Positions 46,579 through 57,590 of a stretch of DNA of 64,000 nucleotides are shown here, one piece after another; the stretch's first letter is position 1; each line of letters starts with the position of its first letter. Origin of the DNA: Torymus aiolomorphi (lineage: Eukaryota; Arthropoda; Insecta; Hymenoptera; Torymidae); the NCBI GenBank assembly GCA_036365515.1, contig CM070877.1, positions 59,941,975 through 60,005,974 on the forward strand. Reading direction: 5' to 3'. A program made the translations under genes and the position numbers. A model generated the notes under the pieces. The model was not told where the DNA came from, made no database searches, and was given only the letters and a program-made list of their open reading frames with translations.

Positions 46579-47473
46579 AATTTTTAATTTAAACATAGGT
46601 TATATGACTTTTCTATTAAAAATATCACTTATCACTTAATTGTTTGAAATTATAAATAAATATTTATTATATTTTATAGTATAATATGATACAATGAAGC
46701 GTGTAACATAAATATTTATATTTTCCACGAATAAGTTCATGATAATCGTACCAAAATTGTAACAATTAAGTTAACTACCAGGATGCATTTAAAAAATGTG
46801 TTCAAAATTTTAGATATTTAAATTTCCCACTTAATTTTTTCTATGGCTGAGATTAAGATTAATGCTATGGTTGTATTGAGATTTCGCATGCCCGATTGAC
46901 CGATCCCCGAAATTCGGATGTCCCGCTGGCCGCTGTGATACAATTAGGGTTAAATCACATGGTACGGCATAGAACTGCGGCAACATGTGTAATGTCAGCC
47001 TTAATCTTAAAGTTTTACGTGATTTGTACCTACAGGTGGCGCTTTTAGTATTGCATAGGTGGCGCTTTTAGTATTGATGACGAAAAGAAAACCTCTTATT
47101 ACCTCTCCCTCATTCAATTTCAAAGTCAAACAAAGCAAGAAAGTGAAAAGCCAAAAACGTGCTACGACAAAAGCAGGAACTTGAATAAACACGCAAGGCC
47201 AGCCACAAGTCTGTAATAATTGACAATTTCTTTTGTAATCGTATTTCTTTTGTATCTACAACCGTTCTGGTTGTAAATGATCAAAGTCAATAAAGTCAAT
47301 AAAGTGAAAAGCGTGCTACAACAGAAATTCTGGAACTTTAATGGACAGGATTAGCCATGCGTTTGTGATTGACAATTTCGTTTATTTGTTCTTGTTATAG
47401 GTATAATACGATTAAGTACAGAATTTATCTGTCAAATTTTAATTTTATTGTAGTACTACTATTGATTACCATC
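46579..47473. other. Spacer between Helitron and OB-fold gene, with duplications
   Basis: No gene is seen. The 23-bp unit AGGTGGCGCTTTTAGTATTG... occurs twice in tandem at 47034-47079. A diverged duplication of about 155 bp (GTGAAAAGC...GTGCTAC.ACA.AA..., ...TGACAATTTC) occupies about 47141-47380, immediately upstream of the next gene. A CTRR-type Helitron 3' end with hairpin was not identified. Confidence 0.55.
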
Positions 47474-48628
47474 ATGAGTAAGTATATAAATGTATAGTAA
47501 ATATATAATAGTATGCAAGTATATGTGCTCTTAAAATATTTATAAACGTTACAGATACAAAAGTAGAGGATAAGGAAACAAAGGAAACATCTGACAATAC
47601 TTATTTACCTTATAAGAATCCGGAAAATTTTCTATTTACAAAGGAAATGATTGATGAAATTCAAGAATGGGATAAGACAGTGTAAGATTTTCAAATTTAA
47701 TATAAAATATTTTCAATACGTCATAACATCATTTTTTTATGAATGTTATATTTTAAATTTGTCTTTTGCGTTTGACAAAATAAAATACTATATTACTTTT
47801 CAGAGAACTGATTGGCATTGTAGAAGAAGTAGAATTGAAATCACTATTATTGAAATTTATTTTGAGAAATAATGGCGAAGAGAAAATTCAGGTGCTGGTG
47901 TGGGATGCGGATATTATACTAAAAATTAAAAAGAATATTATGTCTGGTAATGTATGTACACAGTAATTATATGGGTTATCTTTTATATTTAAATAATATT
48001 GACAATGATTTTTAAATCTATTTTAGATCTTACATATTGATTCAGCTTTTGCTAGACTCAAGAATGATAAACATAGTAGTGGTAACGTTAAATTTGATCT
48101 GAATGTAATGAGTAATACAGATGTAATTTTATTAAAATCTGCACCAAAATATGAATCTATGTCAATAAAAGTCGAAGTGCAGCTTGTAACACTTGCAGAT
48201 TGTTTGAAGTACAAAGGTGTAATTGGTGAGACATTTTATTATAATTATATTATATTATATAATTATTATATTATATAATTATAATTATTGGTTTTCATTT
48301 TAAACATTCAATTATTTTTTATATTTTAGAAGTTACTGGTTACTTACGGAATGCTATTGGGGAAACTTCTACACCAACCGCAAAGATTAACCAGGGCTGT
48401 ATAACTGATGGCTACTATAAACTGGAAATACGAATGCCAACTGTATGTAATATGTCGGAATTTCACGTAGGTTCACATGTGAAAATTCGAGGAACAATTA
48501 AATACAACGTGCATCCTTATCTTTGGGTGATAAATAAACATGATGTTTCTTTAGCATCAGTTGAGAAGAAAACAATGCCTTTTTTGTTAAAAGGAAAATA
48601 CTTATTAAAAAGAATACTGGAGCATTAA
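47474..48628 (+). CDS. RPA-like double OB-fold protein, five exons
   Basis: Exons 47474-47477, 47555-47681, 47804-47951, 48027-48225 and 48330-48628 join with matching phases at GT-AG introns of 77, 122, 75 and 104 bp to give 258 aa and a TAA stop. The first exon is only ATG plus one base. Residues about 48-130 form an OB-fold-like pattern (VELIGIVEEV, QVLVWDADI, GNILHIDSAFARL), like the RPA70 DNA-binding domain A. Residues about 150-240 resemble a second OB fold (YKGVIEVTGYLRN, GYYKLEIRMP, GSHVKIRGTI). Likely role: single-strand DNA or RNA binding. No stop or shift is seen, in contrast to all neighbours. It follows the Helitron on the same strand; some Helitrons carry RPA-like genes, but the introns argue for a host or domesticated gene. 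Fold assignment is inference. Confidence 0.72.
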
Positions 48629-50105
48629 ATCAGGTTATGGTAAGTGTACACAAAATGAATTTTCTTACAAAACTAATTTTATATTTATTTGTATCAATTA
48701 TTTTCTATTTCAAATTATAGATTAAAACAAGTGTTCTAAATGCAATTAAACTCAAATAGTTGATGACTATGGGCGATTGATGGATTAATGGAATCGGTTC
48801 TATTTGAGTCCATCACTCAAATAGAGTAATAAAGAAAAATTGTAAGTAATTTTACATTAGATTATTTGAAATTACTTTAAATTAAAATATTATCTTAATT
48901 TTGTATATTATTTTTGGATTTCAGTTCTTTATTTGCAGTGTACAATGCAGTAAAGTATTCAACGTTTAATCAAAATTGACACAAACTTTTTAGTTTACTT
49001 TTTTAAGTTTAATATATTACTCGTCTAATATATTATGATTGAAATTTACTTATTTATAAAAGGTTTATGAAGGGTGCCAAGTGGAAATACTGTAAGTAAT
49101 TTAACAAAATGCTATAAATTTAAAATATTTATATTATTACTTTTAAATTATATTTCTTATTTTCAGTAACAAAAGGATAATTATTTTAATGGTTCCAAGT
49201 CGCGCTCTTTAGAAACTATCAAGGCGAAAAATACACGGGTAACGATAAACCAGCAGCCAAACAAAAAAATGATTAAAAACAGCGATGAGCTGCTTTCTGA
49301 GCAAAATAATACTGGCAAATCGTTACAACAACCAGAGTAACTATTGGACCACATGACTGCACTGAAATGGACATACAGATCTTCCACGTTACTCTTACTT
49401 ATAAACTTCGTATTTAGTAAATTACATTACGTTTTTTTAATTCTTTCCTTTTTTTAAAAGATTTAAACTACTAAAAATGCTTCGGTTCTACATGAATCAC
49501 GTATCTATCTATCTGTTTTAATATACATCAATATATATTTTGTCAAGATACATTACAATAACATTAATTTTTTTATTGATATACCATCAACTCATTTCTT
49601 AGATGTTTGAAAACTTTTAATTCTTTTAAATAATAAAAAAATTTTTAGTTTTCTAATGAAAAAATTTACGTTAAAAAGTTATTCTGTTTTAGATGTTTGT
49701 TGCCTACACAAGAGAGCATGTCTGTGTACAAATATACACAAGTTCAACTATATTTCATTATTATTCTATATTATAGTAAATCTTGTTCATCTTTAATACG
49801 TAGTATGTATGTTTTATTTATATAATTGCAAAAGTTTTAGATTTCAATGTGAAATTGATTAAACTAAAATCAATCGTACAAATTCACTTCTGTAAAAATA
49901 TGTACTATTTAAATCACATTATCTAGCAGTTAGCAGCGGTTTTTACTTTTAATTGAAAACTTTCATTTTAACATTTAACGATTAACTTCATCTTATTGTA
50001 CGTTAAAATTTTATAAAATTTAATTTTGACATATAGATTCAATTTTTCACATTCTAAATACGTTTACATCATTTCAATTCAATTCAGTTTCTGGTTTTAT
50101 ACAGA
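48629..50105 (+). other. Probable spliced 3' UTR and AT-rich flank
   Basis: Just past the OB-gene stop are GT-AG intron-like pairs: ATG|GTAAGT at 48640 with TATAG at 48720, AATT|GTAAGT at 48840 with TTTCAG at 48925, and ACT|GTAAGT at 49092 with TTTCAG at 49166. A 49-codon frame ends at 49341 (TAA) but begins with a stop if the last acceptor is used, so it is not called. From 49400 onward I see only AT-rich sequence. Confidence 0.45.
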
Positions 50106-50439
50106 CAGTAGAACGTTCCTATGCCAAAAATTTTGATCAACTACTTTATAGTTGTGGCCAATGAATGGGTAAGTGCTTTAATGGATACGCTTGGCTTTGT
50201 TATAGCAAGAAAAAGAACTATTCAATTACAATGTCAAAACTATTGAAGGAAAAAATAAGAAATTCATTTAAAAATAAAAAACAATTATGAGCTTCTGTAA
50301 GCTTATTCAAATTTTTTAATATCCTTCCAAGCCAGTATCTATAACAAAGCCAAGCGATATTCATTTAAGCACTTGCAAATTACATAAAATATTACAAGAA
50401 TTCAGTCGACAAAAGTTATGGCATAGAAGTGTTCTACTG
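50106..50439. mobile_element. MITE-like inverted-repeat element, 334 bp
   Basis: CAGTAGAAC at the left end and GTTCTACTG at the right are inverted. Imperfect homology continues for about 100 bp in each arm, for example CGCTTGGCTTTGTTATAG against CTATAACAAAGCCAAGCG. The interior is about 100 bp and non-coding. Target duplication is unclear. Confidence 0.75.
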
Positions 50440-51202
50440 ACTAGGAGATCCCAAAATTTAAAGGAATTTGAATCAAACAAGATGATATAAAGCGAGCACT
50501 AGTAGTTTAATAAAGTAATAAAATATCCTGTATAATATACAAAATAAAAATTCAAATATAAACGTTAAAATTAATGTAGTTATAAAGTAAAAGGAAAGCA
50601 TACCTTGGTCAAAATTTGTTGCCACTTGTATAATTATTCTCACTTGACTTTAGCAACAGCCTATGCGTTTTATTTATTTTTTATTAGTTTAGATTTGCCT
50701 TATTCGATTAAACTCTTTTGATACTCTTAAAACCAATGGTTATTGATATTCTGTAATTTTTAATTTCTATAAATTAAATACTTATCTTTACCAGTTAAAA
50801 ATTAAAAATAACTAGTAACTTATGTATTTCAAATATTACATCAATATATCAGGCGATTAAAACTTTTTACATTTAATGAAAATTTCTTTTAACTTCAAAT
50901 TCTGAAAAATAAGTGTAATACTGATATTAGTTTGATCAGTTTACATAAAATATATATAAGAATTTTTATACTCTATAAACTAAAACTAACCTTTACAAAA
51001 ATAATAACGCTTTTCAGATTATATTTTTAGACTTGTAATTGACACTTCAAAGTTTGAAAGTGTACGTTGATTCACGAACATATATACTTAATGGCACCAA
51101 AGCACAGCACTAATCTTGCAGCTAATACGACCACTAGCTGCACACTACTCGCCGGTGTTAGGGAGATGTTTTTCTTCTTTGGAGGGTCATCGACTGTGTT
51201 AA
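50440..51202. other. AT-rich sequence, no gene seen
   Basis: No supported frame, repeat or RNA gene was noted here. Confidence 0.5.
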
Positions 51203-51426
51203 TTAAGGAGGTTCGATAGCTCACCGCTCGCGGGGCGTGGGGAGAGGGTCCCCTCGCACCGCGCGCGGCGCTCCCCTCACCGCGCACCCCCTCCCGCAGC
51301 CGACGAACTCCATCGTATGTTTACGTTTTGACGCAGTACTCGGAATCGGCGTTGTCTATCGCGTTCAACAATATTTAGTTTTTGGAATGACGTAACCTTT
51401 TTCATTTCGGTATCGAACCTCCTTAA
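51203..51426. mobile_element. TTAA-flanked inverted-repeat element with GC-rich interior
   Basis: TTAAGGAGGTTCGATA at the left and TATCGAACCTCCTTAA at the right form a perfect 16-bp inverted repeat 224 bp apart, with TTAA at both outer ends. TTAA is the target site duplicated by piggyBac-type elements, though the GGAGG ends are not the classic CCC start. The left half is GC-rich. Confidence 0.55.
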
Positions 51427-52326
51427 GCGATTAGCGGCGCTGCGGTGTTTTCTGTACACTCGTGTGCTTCTATTATATACATGATACATCCATGCGACTG
51501 GCGCACCTCAACGAGGGAGAGAGAGAGACAGAGTCTCTTGTTGAGAGCGCGCGAGTCGCGTGCGCGAGTGTTTATTTCCCAAAGAGTTCGTGTGGTATAA
51601 GCAAGTGAGAGGTATAACTAGCGGTGCGAGCGGCCAATATTTTCTTGTGTAAATAACATTGGAAACCGCCTCAGATTTTGTCAGTTCCAGTTCTGATGGC
51701 AAACGATGCGCTACTAGTAAACTCGGACGAATATTATACTTACACATTGTACGTAGTATAGTTTATACTACGAACCGGTACTCGCTGGATTTCACCCAAG
51801 CACATGTTTTTACGTGCTTTTTTTGCATAAAAAGTGATTTTATGCTCTTTACGAACATTACTATACGTAAAAAATGTAATATAAGTTTTTTACGGTAGTT
51901 AAATAACTAGTCGATTAAAAGCCAGTATCGCCTGCAAGCAAGATATTTGAGAAGTATTTTTTATCGAAGCCTGTGTAAAAGCAAGTGATTTTGTGTTATT
52001 ATGAATTATTTTATTAGTATAAACAACCATAATTGAAGTGCATAATTGAAAACATAATTAAACAGTGGCTTTTATGTGTACTTATTGTAAATTTAACCTT
52101 GTGCATCGTAAACTACTATAGAAACAAAGTAAGTATCTTTCATCAACATTTTCAAATAAACGAGAAACTATCGTTTCTTCGTTTCAGTATTTACATTGTT
52201 TTGTGGCTAGAGGTCTCAAATTACATATAGCTCGCCGTTCTCGGAATTTCAGTCCATCGACCTTAAAATGTCATGACTTACTAGTGCGATTGTCTCTTCT
52301 TGATTTTTTTTTTATGTAATTAAAAA
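51427..52326 (+). other. Possible promoter and first exon of a host gene
   Basis: GC-rich, GA-rich sequence (51430-51660) precedes an ATG at 51696 opening an 18-residue frame (MANDALLVNSDEYYTYT) that ends at a GTACGT donor-like site at 51749. No downstream exon could be joined with confidence. GTAAGT at 52128 and TTTCAG at 52188 are further splice-like sites. Confidence 0.3.
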
Positions 52327-52458
52327 ATGGCAAAAATTAAACTCGTTAAAGTAGTGCCGTATCGTAAAAATATAAAAAAAAAAACTATATCTGAGCAAGC
52401 ATGTGCAGTTCGCGATTTTTATCATTCATTAAAAGCACTAAAAAGCGAGCCGCATTAA
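52327..52458 (+). CDS. Small basic hypothetical ORF, 43 aa
   Basis: The frame starts MAKIKLVKVVPYRK and ends LKALKSEPH before TAA. It is basic and lysine-rich with no recognised domain. It could be a short exon or chance; base composition near it is AT-rich with no clear promoter. Confidence 0.2.
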   Translation: MAKIKLVKVVPYRKNIKKKTISEQACAVRDFYHSLKALKSEPH

Positions 52459-52939
52459 GCAGCCTTATTACTCGTCTCTCTTTTGAACTTATAAATAATC
52501 ATCGGTCGAACCGCAGGTGCTCTCCCTCTTTGTCTCTTTCTCTTTCTCTCTTCCTGCCGCATCCATAGTTCCAGCTGAAAATTTCGTATACTAATTTCAC
52601 CGACATAGCAGCATTGTTTTTCATCCCAGCACGTCATCAGGAGTAATCACTCATGTTCGCGCAGCTCGCGTAAAAACAACGACAAAGCGACGCTCGAAAC
52701 CTCCTTCCTTCTTCTCTTCCTCTCTCGCATGAAATTGCATCAAAAGTCGCTGGCTCGCCTCTGCTCGAGTCAGAAGAAAAGACGCAAGAAGAAGAGGAAA
52801 CGAAGGAGAAGAAGAAAGAGGGGCTTATTATAGGCATGATAGGATCCGCATGCTTCTGCCCCGCGCGCGAGCGCTCTTATTCTCTCTTCTCATTTCTCAA
52901 TCTGCAATCGCCTATGGGGTGCGTCTACAACCTTATCGA

Positions 52940-53003
<64 letters not shown>

Positions 53004-55250
53004 GGGAGAGAGAAGAGAGAGAGATGGAGTGTGATTTACGCGCGCGCGAACACGATCAACATCGTAAACGCGAGCTGGATTCTTGGAAATTTTTTTTACT
53101 TAATCGATGGCTTCTCGCTTACTTGGCTTTCTCTCCTTCTCTCTCTATATCTTTCTCTAGGTGGGATGTTGGTGTACCGGATATAATATTCGCACGTATG
53201 TTAGCGACTATTCAGGTTCTGAAATTAATCAAGTCCGACATCGCGTGCATCCGTACCGCCGCAAACTGTGCACAGCGTACATAGGTTGGAGTGCACCGGC
53301 GTAAAAGCGTAGATGTGATTTCATAGATATCGGTATCTTGTAAAAGGAACATGTGTTTTCGCGCGCATGCCGAACCGGCTAATAGACACGTCACTGTCCT
53401 TTCGCTTGCATACGGAGCGCGGGAATATATTAATTCATTGAGGGTTTTGCACATGCAAAATACAAAAAGAGAGAGAGAGAGAGAGAGAGGGAGTAATTCA
53501 TCGTTGCACGGCTCTTGTTATGCCCACGAAAAATCACCGAGCGACGAGTTTTACGCACTGGGCACGTAGCAAATTGCCCGCGGTATAAGAAGTTATTATT
53601 GCTCGGAGCGTTAAGCGACGCTTGCCATTAAACGTATATGTTTATACGTGCGCATACGAGAGGATCTATTTATAACGTGAAATAAATGAATACGCGCGGC
53701 ATGTACGCGTTGCATGTGTGTGTATGTGCATAAGTAGGGATGTCGCTATTCTCGGACAAATTTGTCTATTGTAAAGGAGCGATAACCCGTCGCGTTGAAC
53801 TTTCGTGCGCTGGGCCGTGCGAGGATGAATCGCGGGTAGCGTATGCGAGAATATGTGTACGGAGGAGTTGGTGTGCGGTCGACGAGAAACACCTGCACCA
53901 AATGATAGTAAAATTTTGTACGCTTGTATATCTTAAGAGTAGGCGAGACGCGTGTATGGGGGCGAGAAGAAATCGGAGGAGATTTTTGGATTGAAGCATT
54001 ATATAAATGCGTGTAGCTGGTGAACAATTCATAGTAGGTACTAGCATCACATTATTTCTTATCGTCACTTTTTCATGCTAAAAAGAAAAACAAAGCGGAG
54101 ACTTAAAAGTAGAAAAATGTTTTGAAATTCAACGTCAATAACTTCAGAGAAATAATAAAGCTAATAAATACAGAGAAAAAATAAAGCTATATACCGTTAG
54201 ATAGCTAAAGATATAACGATCACTTTTATCTTTGATGGAATGTAGCTTACGTGGCATTCGAAATATAAATATTAAAAATATAAAGAAACCTGAAAATTTT
54301 CACGCGTCATAGCCATTAAAACGTATGAGTGCGAGAGAGACAAAAGCCGTGCGCTGGATGTAAATACGTTCGCGCGAACTTTTTATACAAAAACTTTTTA
54401 CTACTAAAATACTTAATTTTATTGTCTCACTAGCAATCGCGCTGCGTGCGTACTATTTTGTTTTTGAGGTTATGAATGCCATTTTCCATTACAATTTAAT
54501 TTTGATTTATTCATATTATTTTTTAAAGCAAAAAATTAATTATTTCTGATCTATTTTGTTGATTTAATTATTTAATTCTAAATATTATGAGGTACAAATT
54601 CGATTTTGAAAATTCAAACGTAGCGGATATGTCGGATTCTCGCGCCTATTTCTTATCGACCAATCAAAATCAGTTTTAAAATGCTTCACAACATCCGGCC
54701 ATCGTTTTTTTAAGAGTAGATAAGATAAGATATGGGGCTTAACGTGTTCCTTAGATATTAATGTTCAAGAGTATAAACAAAAATAATAAATTTCATTATA
54801 GACTTTTTCTTGGAAGGTACGCTAATAAAGAAGTTCGCGATTATTATTTTGTATCTATTTAATCTGTTATTTTAAGTAATATTGTTTTATATTGTGAGAA
54901 TCGGTGGAATCGTGCGAAGAAAGTACATTGTATTTCATATTTTTTCATCAACATTTGTCTGAGTGATTGCAGTTTATAAATAATGTCATTTAATTTCATA
55001 GACGACAAATTGCCGAGTACATATATTGCTTCTTATTCGCTTTCTCCTCACCGCACACTCCCTGCATGCAACCCTTAAACCTCTTTAAAAAAAAAAAGGC
55101 GTATATTGACTATCTTAATATTTTAAGATTGTAATTTATCCTTTAATTACTAAATATTTTATTTCTCAAAAATAATTAAACTTTTCTTCACAAATATACA
55201 TACATTTATTTTACGTGATCTTATTGATTATATTATTATTCAAATTTTAG
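52459..55250. other. Mixed-composition sequence without a supported gene
   Basis: A (GA)n microsatellite occupies 52942-53030, and a shorter one lies at 53466-53490. CpG-rich patches occur around 52840-52930, 53030-53060 and 53560-53990. Several overlapping open frames of 60-145 codons occur, but each is driven by the GA run or has no coding character. From 54060 to 55250 the sequence is AT-rich. Confidence 0.5.
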
Positions 55251-55827
55251 GAACTATATCTTAAACCTTTGATACAACAAGAAAACTGGGCAGCTACAGT
55301 ACGTAATATAATAAAAAAAATAATGACAGATGGATTGCAGACGTTATACAGCTGTATTGGGCAAAAAGGAAAAACTCCTTTAAAACCAACATTTTTCTAC
55401 ACGATTATTCAAAGTAATTTTTGCTAATAACAAATATGTAAACATACATAATAATTATAATTAATAATTATTTTTAAAAATGTTTATAATATTTTTTAGA
55501 TATTGTAACTCAAGAATTACCAGAAGATCATCGAGGAACCGAAAAAGAACTACAGACTTACGTTAGTGAATATTTAAAACGTGCCAAAGGTCGTTTAAAT
55601 ATTTATGGTAATCTTAAATCAAATGCAGTTATTTAAACAATTGATATTTTACAAATATTATTGAATAAATCTTAATTACAGGAAATAAAGAAAATGGAGC
55701 CCAACAAAAAAGAAAAGAAAATAAAAATAAAGGCAAAGGGTTGATGAGTAGAAAAGAAAATGAAGCTTTAGGTCTTTTAAATAATGAATCAGTTGAAAAT
55801 AGCGATGCTACAGATGATTCCAGTTGA
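55251..55827 (+). CDS. Three 3' exons of an unrecognised protein, possibly BEN-domain-like
   Basis: Exons 55251-55413, 55500-55607 and 55682-55827 join in phase (introns of 86 and 74 bp, GT-AG) to give 138 residues and a TGA. The first exon contains ENWAATVRNIIKKIMTDGLQ and GQKGKTPLKP; the second a helical EKELQTYVSEYLKRAKGR; the third a Lys/Asn-rich then acidic tail. The helical core with W...R.II...M and a K-rich loop is reminiscent of BEN domains common in insect proteins, but I am not certain. Upstream exons were not found, so the gene is partial. Intactness suggests a real gene. Confidence 0.5.
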
Positions 55828-56159
55828 AAGAGCAAAAATAAACAATTACAAGTGAAAAGAAAAATTAAGTTTTTTATATGAATTTTTCAATCGAAATTTT
55901 CATATCAAATGGTATAGTAAAGTTACGTTTTTCATATAGTTTTATAATTTTGTTATACTTTGATATTGTATTTGAAAAACTATTATAAGGATTTATGTAA
56001 AATATTGTATACTATTTTTTTCTACGTATCAAATTTGTTATTCAATAAAAGAAAATAGTATTTTCTTACCTTTATTTGAACCAAAACTCATCATTTATCT
56101 TATGTACCATCTTCTATATGAATAAAAGTAATGTGATGTATTAACATTTTTTACACATA

Positions 56160-56500
56160 TTTCGGGACGTTTTTAAGACGTCTTAAAAACGTCTCTGCTA
56201 TTTTGATTCCTGGGATTTTCATAAATAAAATACTTTTTAAAGACGTTACTAAAACGATTATAATTCGTTTATAAGACGTCTTAAAAACGTCCGAATATCG
56301 TACTACATACGTCTTTTAAACGTCTTAAACACGTCTCTATAGGCTTCTGTAAATTTTTTTGGAAACAATTCCGTGGCTAAAATAACGTTTAAAAGACGTT
56401 TTTAAAACGTCTTTTTAAACATTCAAAATAAACGTTTTCTCGTGATTTTCAGAACGTCTTAAGGACGTCTTTATGACGTTCTGTGCTAGCAGGGTTATGG
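56160..56500. repeat. Cluster of AAGACGTCTT palindromes, MITE-like
   Basis: More than a dozen copies of AAGACGT, ACGTCTT or near variants occur in 340 bp, many as the palindrome AAGACGTCTTAAAAACGTC. The right end reads ACGTTCTGTGCTAGCAGGG. The repeat resembles a non-autonomous element built of the same 10-bp palindrome. No coding sequence. Confidence 0.75.
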
Positions 56501-56742
56501 ACCGCTTCTTCTTATTCTTCTCTTTCTTTCGCTGATTCCCTTCTGGACCGCGCCATACATGTCACACAAAACAGAACACACGGAACGGAATAGAACATAT
56601 GAAAGGGCTTTAAAATTCTTTAAACACTTTTGTTACTATAGAATTACCAGGTAACTATAATTATAAGTCGAACCCAAAAAAATTCCATGCGCGCGGTACG
56701 CGCGCTTCTAAAATTTCTAGTTCAAAATTAAATAAGGTGGTA
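56501..56742. other. Short spacer, no gene seen
   Basis: Mixed-composition spacer between the palindrome cluster and the Penelope-like fragment; nothing recognisable. Confidence 0.4.
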
Positions 56743-57590
56743 TCATTGTGACTTTTTCACACTATTATTTTTTAATCTATTTATAATGGGAGCGTAACTA
56801 CTATGTAATTTTTTTGTATCCTCTTTCTTATTAATAGAATTAGTTTGTAAATGAATATGGATCATTTCAGGCAATGTTCTTCTATGCCAATTTGTTTCCC
56901 TATCAAGTATTTCAAAATTGTCAAAGTCAAACAAATGGGATTCATTTTTCATGTGTGTATTAATCATTAATGTAGCGTCACTCTTTTTTGTGTTACGTTT
57001 GTGTTCTGATATTCTAGTATAAACTGTTCCTTTTGATTTACCCACGTATGCACCATCACAATCTTTATACTTAATTTTGTAAACCTCTTTTTATTAAATA
57101 ACTAAGATTATAATTAATTTTCGGTAAAACTCTTACACCATAATTTCTAAAAACTGCTGTAACTTGTTCGAAGAAGTTTCTTATATAGGGCAGACTGACA
57201 TGAGTCAAGTATTTATTCTTTGTAAACTTGTTATTGTTGTTATTATTAATATTATTATATATGTGTAGCAATCCTTTTATTAAGATGGAATTTGATAAAC
57301 TCAAAAGGATAATTATTACTTAATACATATTGTGTAACCAGTTTAATATTTTTATTATGGAATTATTTTTTTTGTTTGCCAATACTATTCCTTTATCAAC
57401 TAAGGAATACACCATTCTCCTTTTATGGGATAAGGGGTGACTAGAGTTGAAATTAACGAATCTACCCGAAAAGGTACGTTTATGATACCAATCCGTAATT
57501 AATTTATCATCTTTTATCCTGTAAGAATAACATATTTTATCTCTATTTCTCAAAATGGAAAGCGAGTCTTCATTTCTACTGAAACTAATC
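56743..57590 (-). pseudogene. Penelope-like element fragment: RT end and GIY-YIG endonuclease
   Basis: Minus-strand pieces show the end of a Penelope-type reverse transcriptase (TDWYHKRTFSGRFVNF, HPLSHKRRMVYSLVDKGIV), then the linker HVSLPYIRNFFEQVTAVFRNYGV, then the GIY-YIG region (VYKIKYKDCDGAYVGKSKGTVYTRISEHKR-type order; the first Cys of the usual pair is Tyr here). An in-frame stop lies near 57318 and a frameshift near 57060. The catalytic RT motifs are missing on the 5' side, so this is a 5'-truncated, dead copy. Intact elements reverse-transcribe at a nick made by the GIY-YIG domain. Confidence 0.85.

Noticed and set aside
48720..48840. C/D-box snoRNA candidate (TGATGA with a CTCAAATAG inverted repeat)
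   Set aside because: No D box (CTGA) lies at a suitable distance and no terminal stem was found.
49191..49341. 49-codon frame ending at TAA as a terminal coding exon
   Set aside because: With the only good acceptor (49166) the first codon in this frame is TAA; the sequence is more likely 3' UTR.
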